Shown piece by piece: positions 9,557-17,403 of a stretch of 64,000 nucleotides of DNA. The notes beneath the pieces were generated by a model. The model was not told the DNA's origin, did not search any database, and saw nothing but the letters and a program-made list of their open reading frames with translations. Both the position numbers and the translations under genes were made by a program. Source of the DNA: Terrimesophilobacter sp964651535. GTDB lineage: Bacteria > Actinomycetota > Actinomycetes > Actinomycetales > Microbacteriaceae. Numbering within the stretch: position 1 is the stretch's first letter; the number at the start of each line of letters is the position of its first letter. The stretch is from the NCBI GenBank assembly GCA_964651535.1, contig CAZYYE010000003.1:229322-293321 (forward strand), in the 5' to 3' direction.

Positions 9557-10144
9557 TTACCTGGTGATCGGGGACGGAATTCCCGCGTCGGTCGAGGCTA
9601 CCGATGCCGGACTCCCTTGCGCTTCAGGCGCGCCAGCAAGCGCGCTCGCATCTACGGTCGAACTCGCGGTCGTCATGCCCACACCGTCCAGGAGTTGGTT
9701 GGGGACCAGCGGCCCGCCGTTTGGCCCGGTTCGAATCCCGTTGCTCGCCGTTGCGGCGACGGGCTGCCCGATGACGGCCCCGTCGGAGAGGCGCAAGTAC
9801 GCCGTGCTCGAGTTCGTGACCATCCCCAACGCCTGGGCGTTCGCCGCGAGGTGCTGCGGCGACTCGAGTACTTGCAATTGCTCGGTGAGCGCCTGCTCAT
9901 CCCGGGAGAGTTCGTTTTTCACCTGCTGTAGCGAGGTGATCTGGTACGCGCCGTTGGACACCACGATGCTCAGAAGCAACTGCGCGATCAAAATCGTGAA
10001 CAGCCCCGCAATCGTCACGAGGGCGTAGACGGCTCGCGGCCTCGCTCTCTTTTGACCGCGAGTGGATACGACCTCGAGGTGGCGGCGCGTTTCGAGCTTA
10101 CGGGAGTGAGGCCGTCCGGGCGCCTCCAGGGGCAGTGCACTCAT
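9557..10144 (-). CDS. ftsL: FtsL-like divisome membrane protein
   Basis: Small bitopic protein in the canonical ftsL position between rsmH and ftsI. The 195 residues comprise a basic cytoplasmic N-terminus (about 38 residues) and one hydrophobic segment (about 39-63, VYALVTIAGLFTILIAQLLL). A coiled-coil-prone stretch follows (TSLQQVKNELSRDEQALTEQ), then PQHLAANAQALGMV, which is the typical end of the septum-formation-initiator family. An extracellular low-complexity Ala/Ser/Gly tail follows. The ATG overlaps the rsmH stop (ATGA). FtsL proteins are poorly conserved in sequence, so the call rests mainly on topology and position. Confidence 0.85.
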   Translation of the reverse strand: MSALPLEAPGRPHSRKLETRRHLEVVSTRGQKRARPRAVYALVTIAGLFTILIAQLLLSIVVSNGAYQITSLQQVKNELSRDEQALTEQLQVLESPQHLAANAQALGMVTNSSTAYLRLSDGAVIGQPVAATASNGIRTGPNGGPLVPNQLLDGVGMTTASSTVDASALAGAPEAQGSPASVASTDAGIPSPITR

Positions 10145-11115
10145 GCGGCTCTCCGAATTCGCTCGGCGGCTCGCAGCCGAACAGGCGCGGATCGGGGATT
10201 CGCGGCGATCTCCTCGTCATCGGCACGCTCGGCCCCGCGGACCAGCAGTGTGAGCACGGGCTTGTGTTCTGGAAGCTCGACGGGCAACCCGTCGGGGGCG
10301 CTCGAGGACGCTCCAGCCGCGAATGCGTGCTTGACGATGCGATCCTCGAGGGACTGATAGGACAGCACGACGATTCGCCCGCCGATGGCAAGCGCCTCGA
10401 TCGCAGCCGGCATGGCGCGCTCGAGGGCGGCAAGTTCCTGATTGACCTCGATTCGCAGCGCCTGGAACACGCGCTTGGCCGGGTGCCCCGCCCTGCGTGC
10501 CGCTGCGGGAGTCGCTTCATCGATGAGCGCGACGAGCTGGACCGACGACGTGAGCGGTGCCGTTGCGCGGGAAGCGACGATGCGCCTCGCATAACGTGGT
10601 GCGAGCTTCTCCTCGCCGTATTGGTAGAAGATCCTCCGCAGTTCGGCTTCGCTGTACTCCGCGAGGATGCGCTCTGCCGTGAGGGTCGACCCGGCGTCCA
10701 TCCGCATGTCCAGCGGCGCATCCTTGGAGTAGGCGAATCCACGCTCGGCCTGATCGAGTTGCAGCGACGACACCCCGAGGTCGAACAGGATGCCGGCGAC
10801 TTCCCGAAGGCCGAGAGTGCTCAGGACGCTCGCAATTTCGTCGTACACGGCGTGCACGATGTGGGTGCGATCCGAATATTCCGCCAATCGCTCGCGCGCG
10901 ATTGCCAGAGCCGACTGATCCCGGTCTATTCCAACGAGGACGAGCGTGGGGAACCGCTCAAGGAATGCTGCCGCGTGACCGGCCAGCCCCAAGGTCGCGT
11001 CGACAAGGACCGCGCCGTTTGCGTTGAGCGCCGGCCCCAGGAGCTCGATCGTTCTTTCGAGCAGTACCGGCTCATGGATGCGCGTGTTGTCCGGGCGATT
11101 TTCGTGTTGCGTCAT
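10141..11115 (-). CDS. rsmH: RsmH (MraW), 16S rRNA m4C1402 methyltransferase
   Basis: SAM-dependent methyltransferase that modifies N4 of C1402 in 16S rRNA. The 324-residue protein starts MTQHENRPDNTRIHEPVLLE. It has the SAM-binding segment VLVDATLGLAGHAAAFL, and GIDRDQSALAIA for the ribose-binding acid. LFDLGVSSLQLDQAERGF and DAPLDMRMD, both MraW signatures, follow, then IVVLSYQSLEDRIVKHAF near the C-terminus. A 103-bp gap containing a hairpin separates it from mraZ. Confidence 0.96.
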   Translation of the reverse strand: MTQHENRPDNTRIHEPVLLERTIELLGPALNANGAVLVDATLGLAGHAAAFLERFPTLVLVGIDRDQSALAIARERLAEYSDRTHIVHAVYDEIASVLSTLGLREVAGILFDLGVSSLQLDQAERGFAYSKDAPLDMRMDAGSTLTAERILAEYSEAELRRIFYQYGEEKLAPRYARRIVASRATAPLTSSVQLVALIDEATPAAARRAGHPAKRVFQALRIEVNQELAALERAMPAAIEALAIGGRIVVLSYQSLEDRIVKHAFAAGASSSAPDGLPVELPEHKPVLTLLVRGAERADDEEIAANPRSAPVRLRAAERIRRAA

Positions 11116-11161
11116 GGCGATGGGCCACAGAGCCTTACCTCTGATTCCCCTCCGTACCGGG

Positions 11162-11186
11162 CCTGACGCTGGGGAAGTGCGTCAGG
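11162..11186 (-). promoter_or_regulatory. Stem-loop in the mraZ-rsmH intergenic region
   Basis: CCTGACGC (11162-11169) and GCGTCAGG (11179-11186) are perfect inverted repeats with a 9-base loop. They lie in the 103-bp gap after mraZ. No T-tract follows on either strand, so it does not look like an ordinary intrinsic terminator. It could be an RNA-processing or attenuation element, or have no function. Confidence 0.4.
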
Positions 11187-11218
11187 ACGGGATCCGGCGG
11201 GGAGTCAGAAGCAAGGCG

Positions 11219-11650
11219 CTAGAAGAGGCCGGGAATCACCTCCTCCGTGATTTCGGAGAATGCGGATTCCTGCGTGGAGTAGTACTCGTTCCAGGCGTCG
11301 GTGTCCCAAATTTCTGCTCGGTTGCCGGCCCCGATGACGGTGAGTTCCCTGTCGAGGCCCGCGTAGGTGCGCAGCAGGGAGGGGATCGTGAGCCTGTGCT
11401 GTTTGTCGGGAACTTCGGAATGGGCGCCGGAGAGGAACAGTCGGAGGAAGTCGCGGGCTTGCTTGCTCGTCACGGGCGCCTGGCGGATCTTCTCGTGAAG
11501 CTCCTCGAACTCGCGCGTGCTGTACACGTACAGGCAGCGCTCCTGACCGCGCGTGACGACGATGCCGGCTTCGAGCTCATCCCTGAACTTCGCGGGAAGG
11601 ATGATGCGGCCTTTTTCGTCCAACTTGGGAGCGTAGGTACCAAGGAACAT
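11219..11650 (-). CDS. mraZ: MraZ, dcw-cluster transcriptional regulator
   Basis: AbrB-fold DNA-binding protein that usually represses its own dcw operon. I start at the ATG at 11650 (MFLGTYAPKLDEKGRIILPA), the invariant N-terminus of the family. It is preceded by a strong purine-rich RBS (GAGGGGGGTGG). This gives 143 residues, the normal length. Two SpoVT/AbrB repeats are visible: the DEKGRI-PAKFR block near residues 10-23 and the DKQHRLTIPSLLRTYAGL block near residues 82-99. A longer open frame to 11719 would cover the operator repeats and is not credible. Confidence 0.95.
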   Translation of the reverse strand: MFLGTYAPKLDEKGRIILPAKFRDELEAGIVVTRGQERCLYVYSTREFEELHEKIRQAPVTSKQARDFLRLFLSGAHSEVPDKQHRLTIPSLLRTYAGLDRELTVIGAGNRAEIWDTDAWNEYYSTQESAFSEITEEVIPGLF

Positions 11651-11694
11651 CCGCGGTCCACCCCCCTCATTCTCCGGCCCGGATTCAGGTAGCC

Positions 11695-11719
11695 TCCACT
11701 TTACTCCACTTACATCCAC
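11695..11719 (-). promoter_or_regulatory. Probable MraZ operator: three GTGGA repeats at 10-bp spacing
   Basis: On the minus strand GTGGA occurs at 11719-11715, 11709-11705 and 11699-11695, exactly one helical turn apart. The two upstream copies are extended as GTGGATGTAA and GTGGAGTAAA. The array lies 45-69 bp upstream of the mraZ start. MraZ proteins are known to bind short direct repeats at constant spacing upstream of their own gene, so autoregulation is the natural reading. The promoter elements themselves are not clear. Confidence 0.75.
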
Positions 11720-11845
11720 AAAACAACGAACTTTGCGTATTTTCTTCCCACACAGATTTCAGATGCCCTGATTTCATTGGGAAGAACGAGGGTTGATGGA
11801 GTGGAGGACTTTGGAGCGAAAGTCGCGCCAGGCCACACTGGGGCA

Positions 11846-11877
11846 CAAAAAAAGAGCCGACCCTCAGGTCAGCTCTT
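11846..11877 (-). terminator. Intrinsic terminator downstream of the DUF3040 gene
   Basis: In the minus-strand transcript, AAGAGCUGACC and GGUCGGCUCUU form an 11-bp stem (one U-G wobble) with a 4-base loop. A run of seven U follows. It begins about 24 bp after the stop of the gene at 11901-12269 and insulates it from the mraZ promoter. Confidence 0.85.
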
Positions 11878-11900
11878 CGGCGGAAGCGGAGTGCGCGCGG

Positions 11901-12269
11901 TCAGTGGCCCCGCTCGTCCTGGCGCTTGTCCCATCTGTCGTTCATCCGGTCCATGAAGCTCGCATGCCTCGCATAGCTTTTCCCGCCGGGCTCGGCCGAA
12001 GCCTCCGGCGCCGGCGACCTCCGGAGCGCGAGGAGCACGCCGACGAACATGACGAGAAAACCGACCACGCCGATGATCATGAGCTGGGTCACGACACCCG
12101 TGACGATGCCGACGATGCCGAGCACACCGAGCAGGGAACCAATGACGATCATGCGGTAATTCGGCCGGGAGCCGTGGCTGCCGACGGTAGCGACGAAGTC
12201 GGCGTCGTTGCGATACAGGCCGCGTTCCATCTCGTCGAGGAGGCGTTGCTCTTGCTCGGATAGCGGCAT
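11901..12269 (-). CDS. DUF3040 membrane protein
   Basis: Small actinobacterial protein of unknown function with the DUF3040 N-terminus MPLSEQEQRLLDEMERGLYRNDADFV. Two adjacent hydrophobic segments (about residues 42-65 and 68-88) imply a membrane hairpin. A charged C-terminal tail ends in WDKRQDERGH. I start at the ATG at 12269 because a GAGGGGAGTGACC RBS precedes it; the longer frame to 12314 adds 15 unconserved residues. The result is 122 residues. Genes of this family commonly sit beside mraZ in actinobacteria, but no role can be read from the sequence. Confidence 0.88.
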   Translation of the reverse strand: MPLSEQEQRLLDEMERGLYRNDADFVATVGSHGSRPNYRMIVIGSLLGVLGIVGIVTGVVTQLMIIGVVGFLVMFVGVLLALRRSPAPEASAEPGGKSYARHASFMDRMNDRWDKRQDERGH

Positions 12270-12346
12270 GGTCACTCCCCTCTCGCTCGAGATCGGCGCT
12301 GTCTCAACTTCCATTGTATGCGCACAGGGCTGGCTAGGCTATCAAC

Positions 12347-13465
12347 GTGGCTGAGAGTACGCGGTTAGTCGATTTGGTCCAGGACGACATCGATCGCTTT
12401 CTCGACGAACGGGAACCGCAGCTCGCGGCGATTGCCGACGAACTCGCGCCACTCGCGGACTATTCCCGATCGCTCTTGAGCGGAGGAAAGCGATTCAGGG
12501 CGCTGTTTTGCTACTGGGGCTGGCAATCCACTCAATCGCGCGTCGACGAGTTCGACCTGCTGCCCGAACCGCGCGACCCCCAGCTCGCCGCCATCATCCG
12601 CGCCTCGGTCGCTCTTGAACTGTTTCACGCTGCTGCCCTCGTGCACGACGACATCATCGACAATTCGGACACCAGGCGCGGGGGCGAATCGATCCACCGG
12701 AGATTCGAATCGATCCACGCCGCAGGAGGCTGGAGCGGTTCCGCCGATGCCTTCGGTCGCTCCGCCGCGATTCTGCTGGGCGATCTCCTCCTCGCGTGGA
12801 GCGATGAAGCCTTCAGCGAAGCGCTCGCGATGACGCCGTCGTCCTCTGCTCGCGCGGCCGCGCGCGGCGAACACCATCGCATGCGAAGCGAAGTCATGCT
12901 CGGCCAGTACCTCGATGTTCTCAACGAACACGCGTGGAAGAGCTATCCGGAGTCCGAACAGTTGCCACGCGCCCACCGGGTCATCGTCTACAAATCAGCC
13001 AAGTACAGCGTGGAAGCGCCCCTCGCGATCGGCGCGGCGCTCGGTGGAGGAACGGAGGAGAACCTCGCGGCGTTGAGCGCATTCGGTCTTCCACTCGGAA
13101 TCGCCTATCAGCTTCGCGACGACCTCCTGGGCGTATTCGGCGATCCCGAGGTCACGGGAAAACCATCGGGCGACGACCTGCGCGAGGGAAAACGCACGGT
13201 TCTCGTCGCGCTCGCTCGCGCTGCCCTGCCGTCGAACGCCGCGACGCTGTTCGACGAGCTGCTGGGCGACAGAGAACTCACCGACCTCCAGGTGCGTACG
13301 CTGCAGGACACGATCAAGGCGAGCGGGGCCGTGGAGGATGTCGAGCGGATCATCCAGCGAAACGTCGAGCTTGCGAAGAACTCGCTGCGCGACGCGAAAA
13401 TCACTGCGAGCGCCCGGCATCAATTGATGGGACTCGCCGACTCGGCGATCACTCGTGCGGCGTAG
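12347..13465 (+). CDS. Polyprenyl diphosphate synthase (geranylgeranyl-type, IdsA-like)
   Basis: Class I trans-isoprenyl diphosphate synthase that condenses IPP with allylic diphosphates. The 372-residue protein has SLLSGGKRFRALFCYWGW (the GGKR substrate loop). The first Asp-rich motif is in LVHDDIIDNSDTRRG and the second in AYQLRDDLLGVFGDPEVTGKPSGDD. It starts with GTG, divergent from the DUF3040 gene. Product chain length cannot be decided from sequence; C20 is the usual assignment for this actinobacterial branch. The position matches idsA2 of M. tuberculosis beside Rv2175c. It could supply prenyl chains for menaquinone or carotenoids. Confidence 0.9.
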   Translation: MAESTRLVDLVQDDIDRFLDEREPQLAAIADELAPLADYSRSLLSGGKRFRALFCYWGWQSTQSRVDEFDLLPEPRDPQLAAIIRASVALELFHAAALVHDDIIDNSDTRRGGESIHRRFESIHAAGGWSGSADAFGRSAAILLGDLLLAWSDEAFSEALAMTPSSSARAAARGEHHRMRSEVMLGQYLDVLNEHAWKSYPESEQLPRAHRVIVYKSAKYSVEAPLAIGAALGGGTEENLAALSAFGLPLGIAYQLRDDLLGVFGDPEVTGKPSGDDLREGKRTVLVALARAALPSNAATLFDELLGDRELTDLQVRTLQDTIKASGAVEDVERIIQRNVELAKNSLRDAKITASARHQLMGLADSAITRAA

Positions 13466-13471
13466 CGGGCA

Positions 13472-13831
13472 TTAGAAGGCAAGTGCCTGGGCGACCCTGC
13501 GCACTTCCGCTTTCCGTCCGGACCGCAGAGCATCGATGGGGCTCGTGCCGAGGCTTTCGTCCGTATTCAGCATCCAGTGCATTGCTTCGTCATCCGAGAA
13601 GCCGCTGTCCGTGAGCACGATGAGCGTCCCTCGCAATTCGGGAAGGGGCTCTCCGTCGCGAAGGAACAATTCCGGAACTTGCCACACTCCGTCCACTCGC
13701 GCGGCAAGCAGCGCGCGGTCTTCGATGAGCCGGCGCACTTTGCTCACGCCGATACCGAGCACCTCAACGAGTTCGGGGACTGTGAGCCACCGAATCTCCG
13801 GATAATTCGCGATGTCCAGGGACTGTTCCAC
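13472..13831 (-). CDS. Rv2175c-like DNA-binding protein
   Basis: The 119-residue protein has an N-terminal helix-turn-helix (about 15-50: WLTVPELVEVLGIGVSKVRRLIEDRALLA). A conserved C-terminal domain follows (DGEPLPELRGTLIVLTDSGFSDDEAMHWML...). It matches the Rv2175c family, which in M. tuberculosis is a DNA-binding substrate of the kinase PknL encoded next to it. Here a PASTA kinase lies one gene away. The stop is 6 bp from the convergent prenyl-synthase stop. The upstream 142 bp are shared with the divergent LysM gene and contain a palindrome. Confidence 0.85.
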   Translation of the reverse strand: MEQSLDIANYPEIRWLTVPELVEVLGIGVSKVRRLIEDRALLAARVDGVWQVPELFLRDGEPLPELRGTLIVLTDSGFSDDEAMHWMLNTDESLGTSPIDALRSGRKAEVRRVAQALAF

Positions 13832-13905
13832 GCTTAAAGACTGCCAGACGGATGCGGCGGGATCGCCACGACACGAGTCAATCCTGCGAGATTCACTGAG
13901 TTCAC

Positions 13906-13918
13906 TTTAGTAACACTA
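13906..13918. promoter_or_regulatory. Perfect palindrome in the divergent Rv2175c-like/LysM promoter region
   Basis: TTAGTAACACTAA has 5-bp arms (TTAGT/ACTAA) around a 3-base centre. It lies in the AT-richer 142-bp gap between divergent genes. A TTGACA hexamer lies just downstream (13920-13925), but no convincing -10 follows at 17 bp. It is placed where an operator for either gene could act. Confidence 0.4.
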
Positions 13919-13973
13919 ATTGACACGCGTATATATCTGTGTCAGTTTTGTCGTGGGCAGACTGGGGAATCAC

Positions 13974-15314
13974 ATGACCGACATTTCCGCGCGCGAGAGC
14001 GATGCGCGCTGTGGCGCTCGCCACCGTGCACCAAAACAACCGAGCAGAATTGGCCGGGGCGCATTCCAAACCCTGCCCATCCTGCTGGTGGGCTCTATGG
14101 CGATGAGCCTCAACCTCACGGGACCAGTCCCTCCTGCTGACGCGAGTCGCAACGACAAGGCCAAGGACTCCAACACTCAGCTGCGCAAAGCGGTCGTCGA
14201 GGCCATGAACGCTGCAGCACAGCGGCGCGCAACAGCTGAAGAGTCCGTCCCTGCCGGCGAAACCACCGTCGCCTCGGCCGTCCCGCAGACTTACACAGTG
14301 GTGAAAGGCGACACCGTCAGCGGGATCTCCGCCCGGTTCGGACTCGCCACCGCTTCCGTTCTCGCCCTGAACGGCCTGGGCTGGAAGTCGCTCATCTTCC
14401 CGGGCCAGATACTTCGCCTTGCGAGCCCTGCCGCGTCGAGTGCTCCGGCGCCCGCACCCATCGCGACGCCGCCGGCGCCGAATGCGGCAACGACCTACAC
14501 CGTGACGAGGGGCGACACGATCAGCGCGATTGCCGCACGGTACGGCGTCCCGACGAAGTCCGTCCTCGCGGCGAACTCGCTCGGCTGGTCGAGCATCATT
14601 TACCCCGGGCAGAAAGTTCTCATCCCCGGAGTCCCCGCGGCCGAACCGACTGCGGCACCTCCCGCGCCCGTCGTAGAACTGGAGCCCGTCGTGAGCGTGA
14701 CTCCTGCTCCCCCTGCACCGACGACAACGAATTACACCATCAGGACCGGCGACACGATCACGGGTATCGCGGCTCGGTTCGGAGTGAGCATCCAGTCGAT
14801 CCTCAACGCGAATGGCTTGTCGTACTCGAGCCTGATTTTTGCCGGCCGCACACTCGTCATCCCCGCAGGCGGCTCGGCCGCCGCGTCCGTCGGCGGATCC
14901 GTGACGCTTCTCACGGCCGAAATGGCCACGAACGCCCGGACCATCATCTCGGTCGGCCGGTCCCTCGGCGCAAACGACTATGCCCTCGTGATCGCGCTCG
15001 CCGCGGCGATGCAGGAATCGAGCCTGCGCAACCTGAACTACGGTGATCGCGACTCGCTCGGACTTTTCCAGCAGCGGCCGAGCACGGGGTGGGGAACGCC
15101 GGCTCAAGTCACCGACACGGTTCACGCGAGCAGGCTGTTCTTCGGCGGACCCAGCAATCCCAACAAGGGCAAGACGCGGGGCCTGCTGGATATCGCCGGA
15201 TGGCAGTCCATGACCGTCACCCAGGCGGCGCAGGCCGTCCAGCGTTCCGCGTACCCCGACGCCTATGCGAAGTGGGAGACCTCGGCCCGCGCCTGGTTGG
15301 CACAACTGGGCTGA
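13974..15314 (+). CDS. Exported triple-LysM protein with lysozyme-like C-terminal domain
   Basis: Probable wall-bound protein. An N-terminal hydrophobic segment (about 31-50) acts as signal or anchor. Three LysM repeats follow at about 106-150, 172-216 and 254-297 (each YTV-x-GDT-x2-IAARFG... LxPGQxL). They are separated by Pro/Ala-rich linkers. The C-terminal region (about 305-446) reads IALAAAMQESSLRNLNYGDRDSLGLFQQRPSTGWG. This resembles the lysozyme-like fold found in many actinobacterial wall proteins, with the Glu of MQESSL as the candidate acid. Hydrolase activity is inference. The ATG at 13974 has a GGGGAA RBS; an earlier in-frame TTG (13920) lacks one. Position before a PASTA kinase fits wall remodelling. 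Confidence 0.85.
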   Translation: MTDISARESDARCGARHRAPKQPSRIGRGAFQTLPILLVGSMAMSLNLTGPVPPADASRNDKAKDSNTQLRKAVVEAMNAAAQRRATAEESVPAGETTVASAVPQTYTVVKGDTVSGISARFGLATASVLALNGLGWKSLIFPGQILRLASPAASSAPAPAPIATPPAPNAATTYTVTRGDTISAIAARYGVPTKSVLAANSLGWSSIIYPGQKVLIPGVPAAEPTAAPPAPVVELEPVVSVTPAPPAPTTTNYTIRTGDTITGIAARFGVSIQSILNANGLSYSSLIFAGRTLVIPAGGSAAASVGGSVTLLTAEMATNARTIISVGRSLGANDYALVIALAAAMQESSLRNLNYGDRDSLGLFQQRPSTGWGTPAQVTDTVHASRLFFGGPSNPNKGKTRGLLDIAGWQSMTVTQAAQAVQRSAYPDAYAKWETSARAWLAQLG

Positions 15315-15394
15315 TCGGCGGGATGAGCCCCCGAAAGCCAGCATTCACGGTGTTTTGACGGCTCTTCACCACGCAACATACTTAGACTTCTGCG

Positions 15395-17356
15395 GTGAGC
15401 TCCACCACGCCTGATCCCATGATCGGCCGTCTCGTCGACGGCCGATATCAGGTACGCTCGCGTATCGCCCGCGGAGGCATGGCGACTGTCTACCTCGCCA
15501 CGGATCTTCGCCTCGAGCGTCGCGTCGCAATCAAGGTCATGCACGGCCACCTTGCGGACGACACCCAGTACAAAGCGAGGTTCATCCAGGAAGCTCGCTC
15601 AGCCGCACGGCTCGCGCATCCCAACGTCGTCAATGTCTACGATCAGGGCCAGGATGCGGATACCGCCTATCTCGTCATGGAGTACCTTCCGGGAATCACG
15701 CTGCGCGAACTGCTCCGCGAGCATCCGGTCCTCACGACGGAGCAGGCGCTCGACATCATGGAAGCCGTGCTGTCCGGCCTTGCCGCGGCGCATCGCAACG
15801 GCATTGTCCACCGCGATCTGAAACCCGAGAACGTGCTGCTCGCCGATGACGGCCGAATCAAAATCGGAGATTTCGGCCTCGCCCGTGCGGCCACGGCGCA
15901 AACCGCCACGGGAAACGCGCTGCTGGGCACGATCGCGTACCTCTCCCCCGAACTCGTCACGCGCGGAATCGCGGATGCTCGAAGCGACATTTACGCGGTC
16001 GGGATCGTGCTGTACGAAATGCTCGCGGGCGAACAACCCTTCAAAGGGGAGCAACCGTTCCAGATCGCGCAGCAACACGCGAACGACACGGTTCCCACTC
16101 CGAGCAGCAAAAACCCAAAAGTGCCCGTCGAACTCGACGAACTCGTGTTGTGGGCCACCGCGCGCGACCCGGAGCAGCGCCCGCGAGACGCGCGCGCGAT
16201 GCTCGAGCAAGTGCGCGAGACGCGCAGAATCCTGCAGGAAGGGCGTGAAACCGCGTCCGGATCGACGGCCACCGGCGCTTCCCAGACCATGGTCCTGCCC
16301 CCCGTGCCTTCGCGGGCATCCGAAGCCGAGACCCAGGTGTTGGGCACGAGGGCGAGGACGCGTGCGGGGGCCGTGACCTTCGACAGCACGACGGCACTTG
16401 CGGCGACCGCGGATCGCCGCCATGCCCGGGGTCGGTGGCTCTTCGCTCTCGTGCTCGTGCTCGCCGCGCTCGCCGGCGCGACAGGCTGGTATTTCGGTTC
16501 GGGCCCTGGTTCCAAGGTCATCGTCCCCGACGTTTCCGGGAAGGAGATCTCCTCGGCGACCGCGATGCTCGAAGCAGCTGATCTCGTCGTGGCCACGGAT
16601 CACGAGGAGGCATTCAGCATCACGGTGCCCGCCGGGCTGGTCATGGGGACCGACCCGGGAATGGGAGAGGCCGTCGCGCACGGCGCAACGGTCACCCTCA
16701 TCATCTCTCAGGGGCCGAAACTGATCTCGTTGCCCGAATTCATCGGCGAACCCGAAGATCTGGCGCGCGCAGCCCTCGAAGACTCTTTCGACCTCCAGGA
16801 AACCCGGTACCAGTTTGATCCGAACGTCGAGGCACAACTCGTGATCACGGGCATCGGTGTCGATGCCGACGGCAATGCGCTCGACCTCTCCACTGTCGAC
16901 CAGTACTGGGAAGGCCAGCCGGTGACGCTCGTCGTTTCTCTCGGCGCCATTCCGGAGGTGAAGGGGCTGTCGGTTGACGACGCGAAAAGCGCGCTCGCCG
17001 CGAAGGGACTCATAGGATCGAACGCCGAAGGCCTGCACGACTGGAGCGACGACGTGCCGAAGGGCGAGGTCATTGGCTACCGGCCGCTCCCCGAGGGGAC
17101 CGTCGCCACGAAGGGGACCACGCTCGAGCTCATCGTCTCTGACGGGGTCGAGCAGGTGACGGTGCCGGACGTGGTCGGGATGACGTGGGCTGATGCGAAG
17201 CCGATTCTCGAGGCTGCGGGATTCCAAATTGTCTTCCGCGACCCGAAGAGCCAACTTTTGGCCAGCATTCCCAACGATGCGGTTGTGCAGGACATAAATC
17301 CACAAGCGGGAACTCACGCTGACAAGGGTTCCAAAGTGAACGTCCGGCTGAAGTAG
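15395..17356 (+). CDS. PASTA-domain Ser/Thr protein kinase (PknL/PknB type)
   Basis: Membrane kinase expected to sense peptidoglycan fragments. The kinase domain (about 12-275) shows the Gly loop ARGGMATVYLA, VAIK (Lys47), HRDLKPENVLL, GDFGLARA and the SPE-type P+1 region YLSPELV. A disordered linker follows, then one membrane helix (about 348-367, WLFALVLVLAALAGATGWYF). Four extracellular PASTA repeats begin VPDVSG, LPEFIG, IPEVKG and VPDVVG. The GTG start gives 653 residues. The neighbours (prenyl synthase, Rv2175c-like gene, then aroG) match the PknL locus of mycobacteria. However, PknL lacks PASTA repeats, so this protein resembles PknB in its outer part. Confidence 0.93.
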   Translation: MSSTTPDPMIGRLVDGRYQVRSRIARGGMATVYLATDLRLERRVAIKVMHGHLADDTQYKARFIQEARSAARLAHPNVVNVYDQGQDADTAYLVMEYLPGITLRELLREHPVLTTEQALDIMEAVLSGLAAAHRNGIVHRDLKPENVLLADDGRIKIGDFGLARAATAQTATGNALLGTIAYLSPELVTRGIADARSDIYAVGIVLYEMLAGEQPFKGEQPFQIAQQHANDTVPTPSSKNPKVPVELDELVLWATARDPEQRPRDARAMLEQVRETRRILQEGRETASGSTATGASQTMVLPPVPSRASEAETQVLGTRARTRAGAVTFDSTTALAATADRRHARGRWLFALVLVLAALAGATGWYFGSGPGSKVIVPDVSGKEISSATAMLEAADLVVATDHEEAFSITVPAGLVMGTDPGMGEAVAHGATVTLIISQGPKLISLPEFIGEPEDLARAALEDSFDLQETRYQFDPNVEAQLVITGIGVDADGNALDLSTVDQYWEGQPVTLVVSLGAIPEVKGLSVDDAKSALAAKGLIGSNAEGLHDWSDDVPKGEVIGYRPLPEGTVATKGTTLELIVSDGVEQVTVPDVVGMTWADAKPILEAAGFQIVFRDPKSQLLASIPNDAVVQDINPQAGTHADKGSKVNVRLK

Positions 17357-17403
17357 GGCACAACGACGGGACAACGGGCGCGCCCGCGGCACCACATTGC
17401 GTT

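Noticed and set aside
17357..17403. GGGCGCGCCC palindrome between the kinase and aroG genes as a terminator
   Set aside because: The stem is only five base pairs with no T-tract on either strand.
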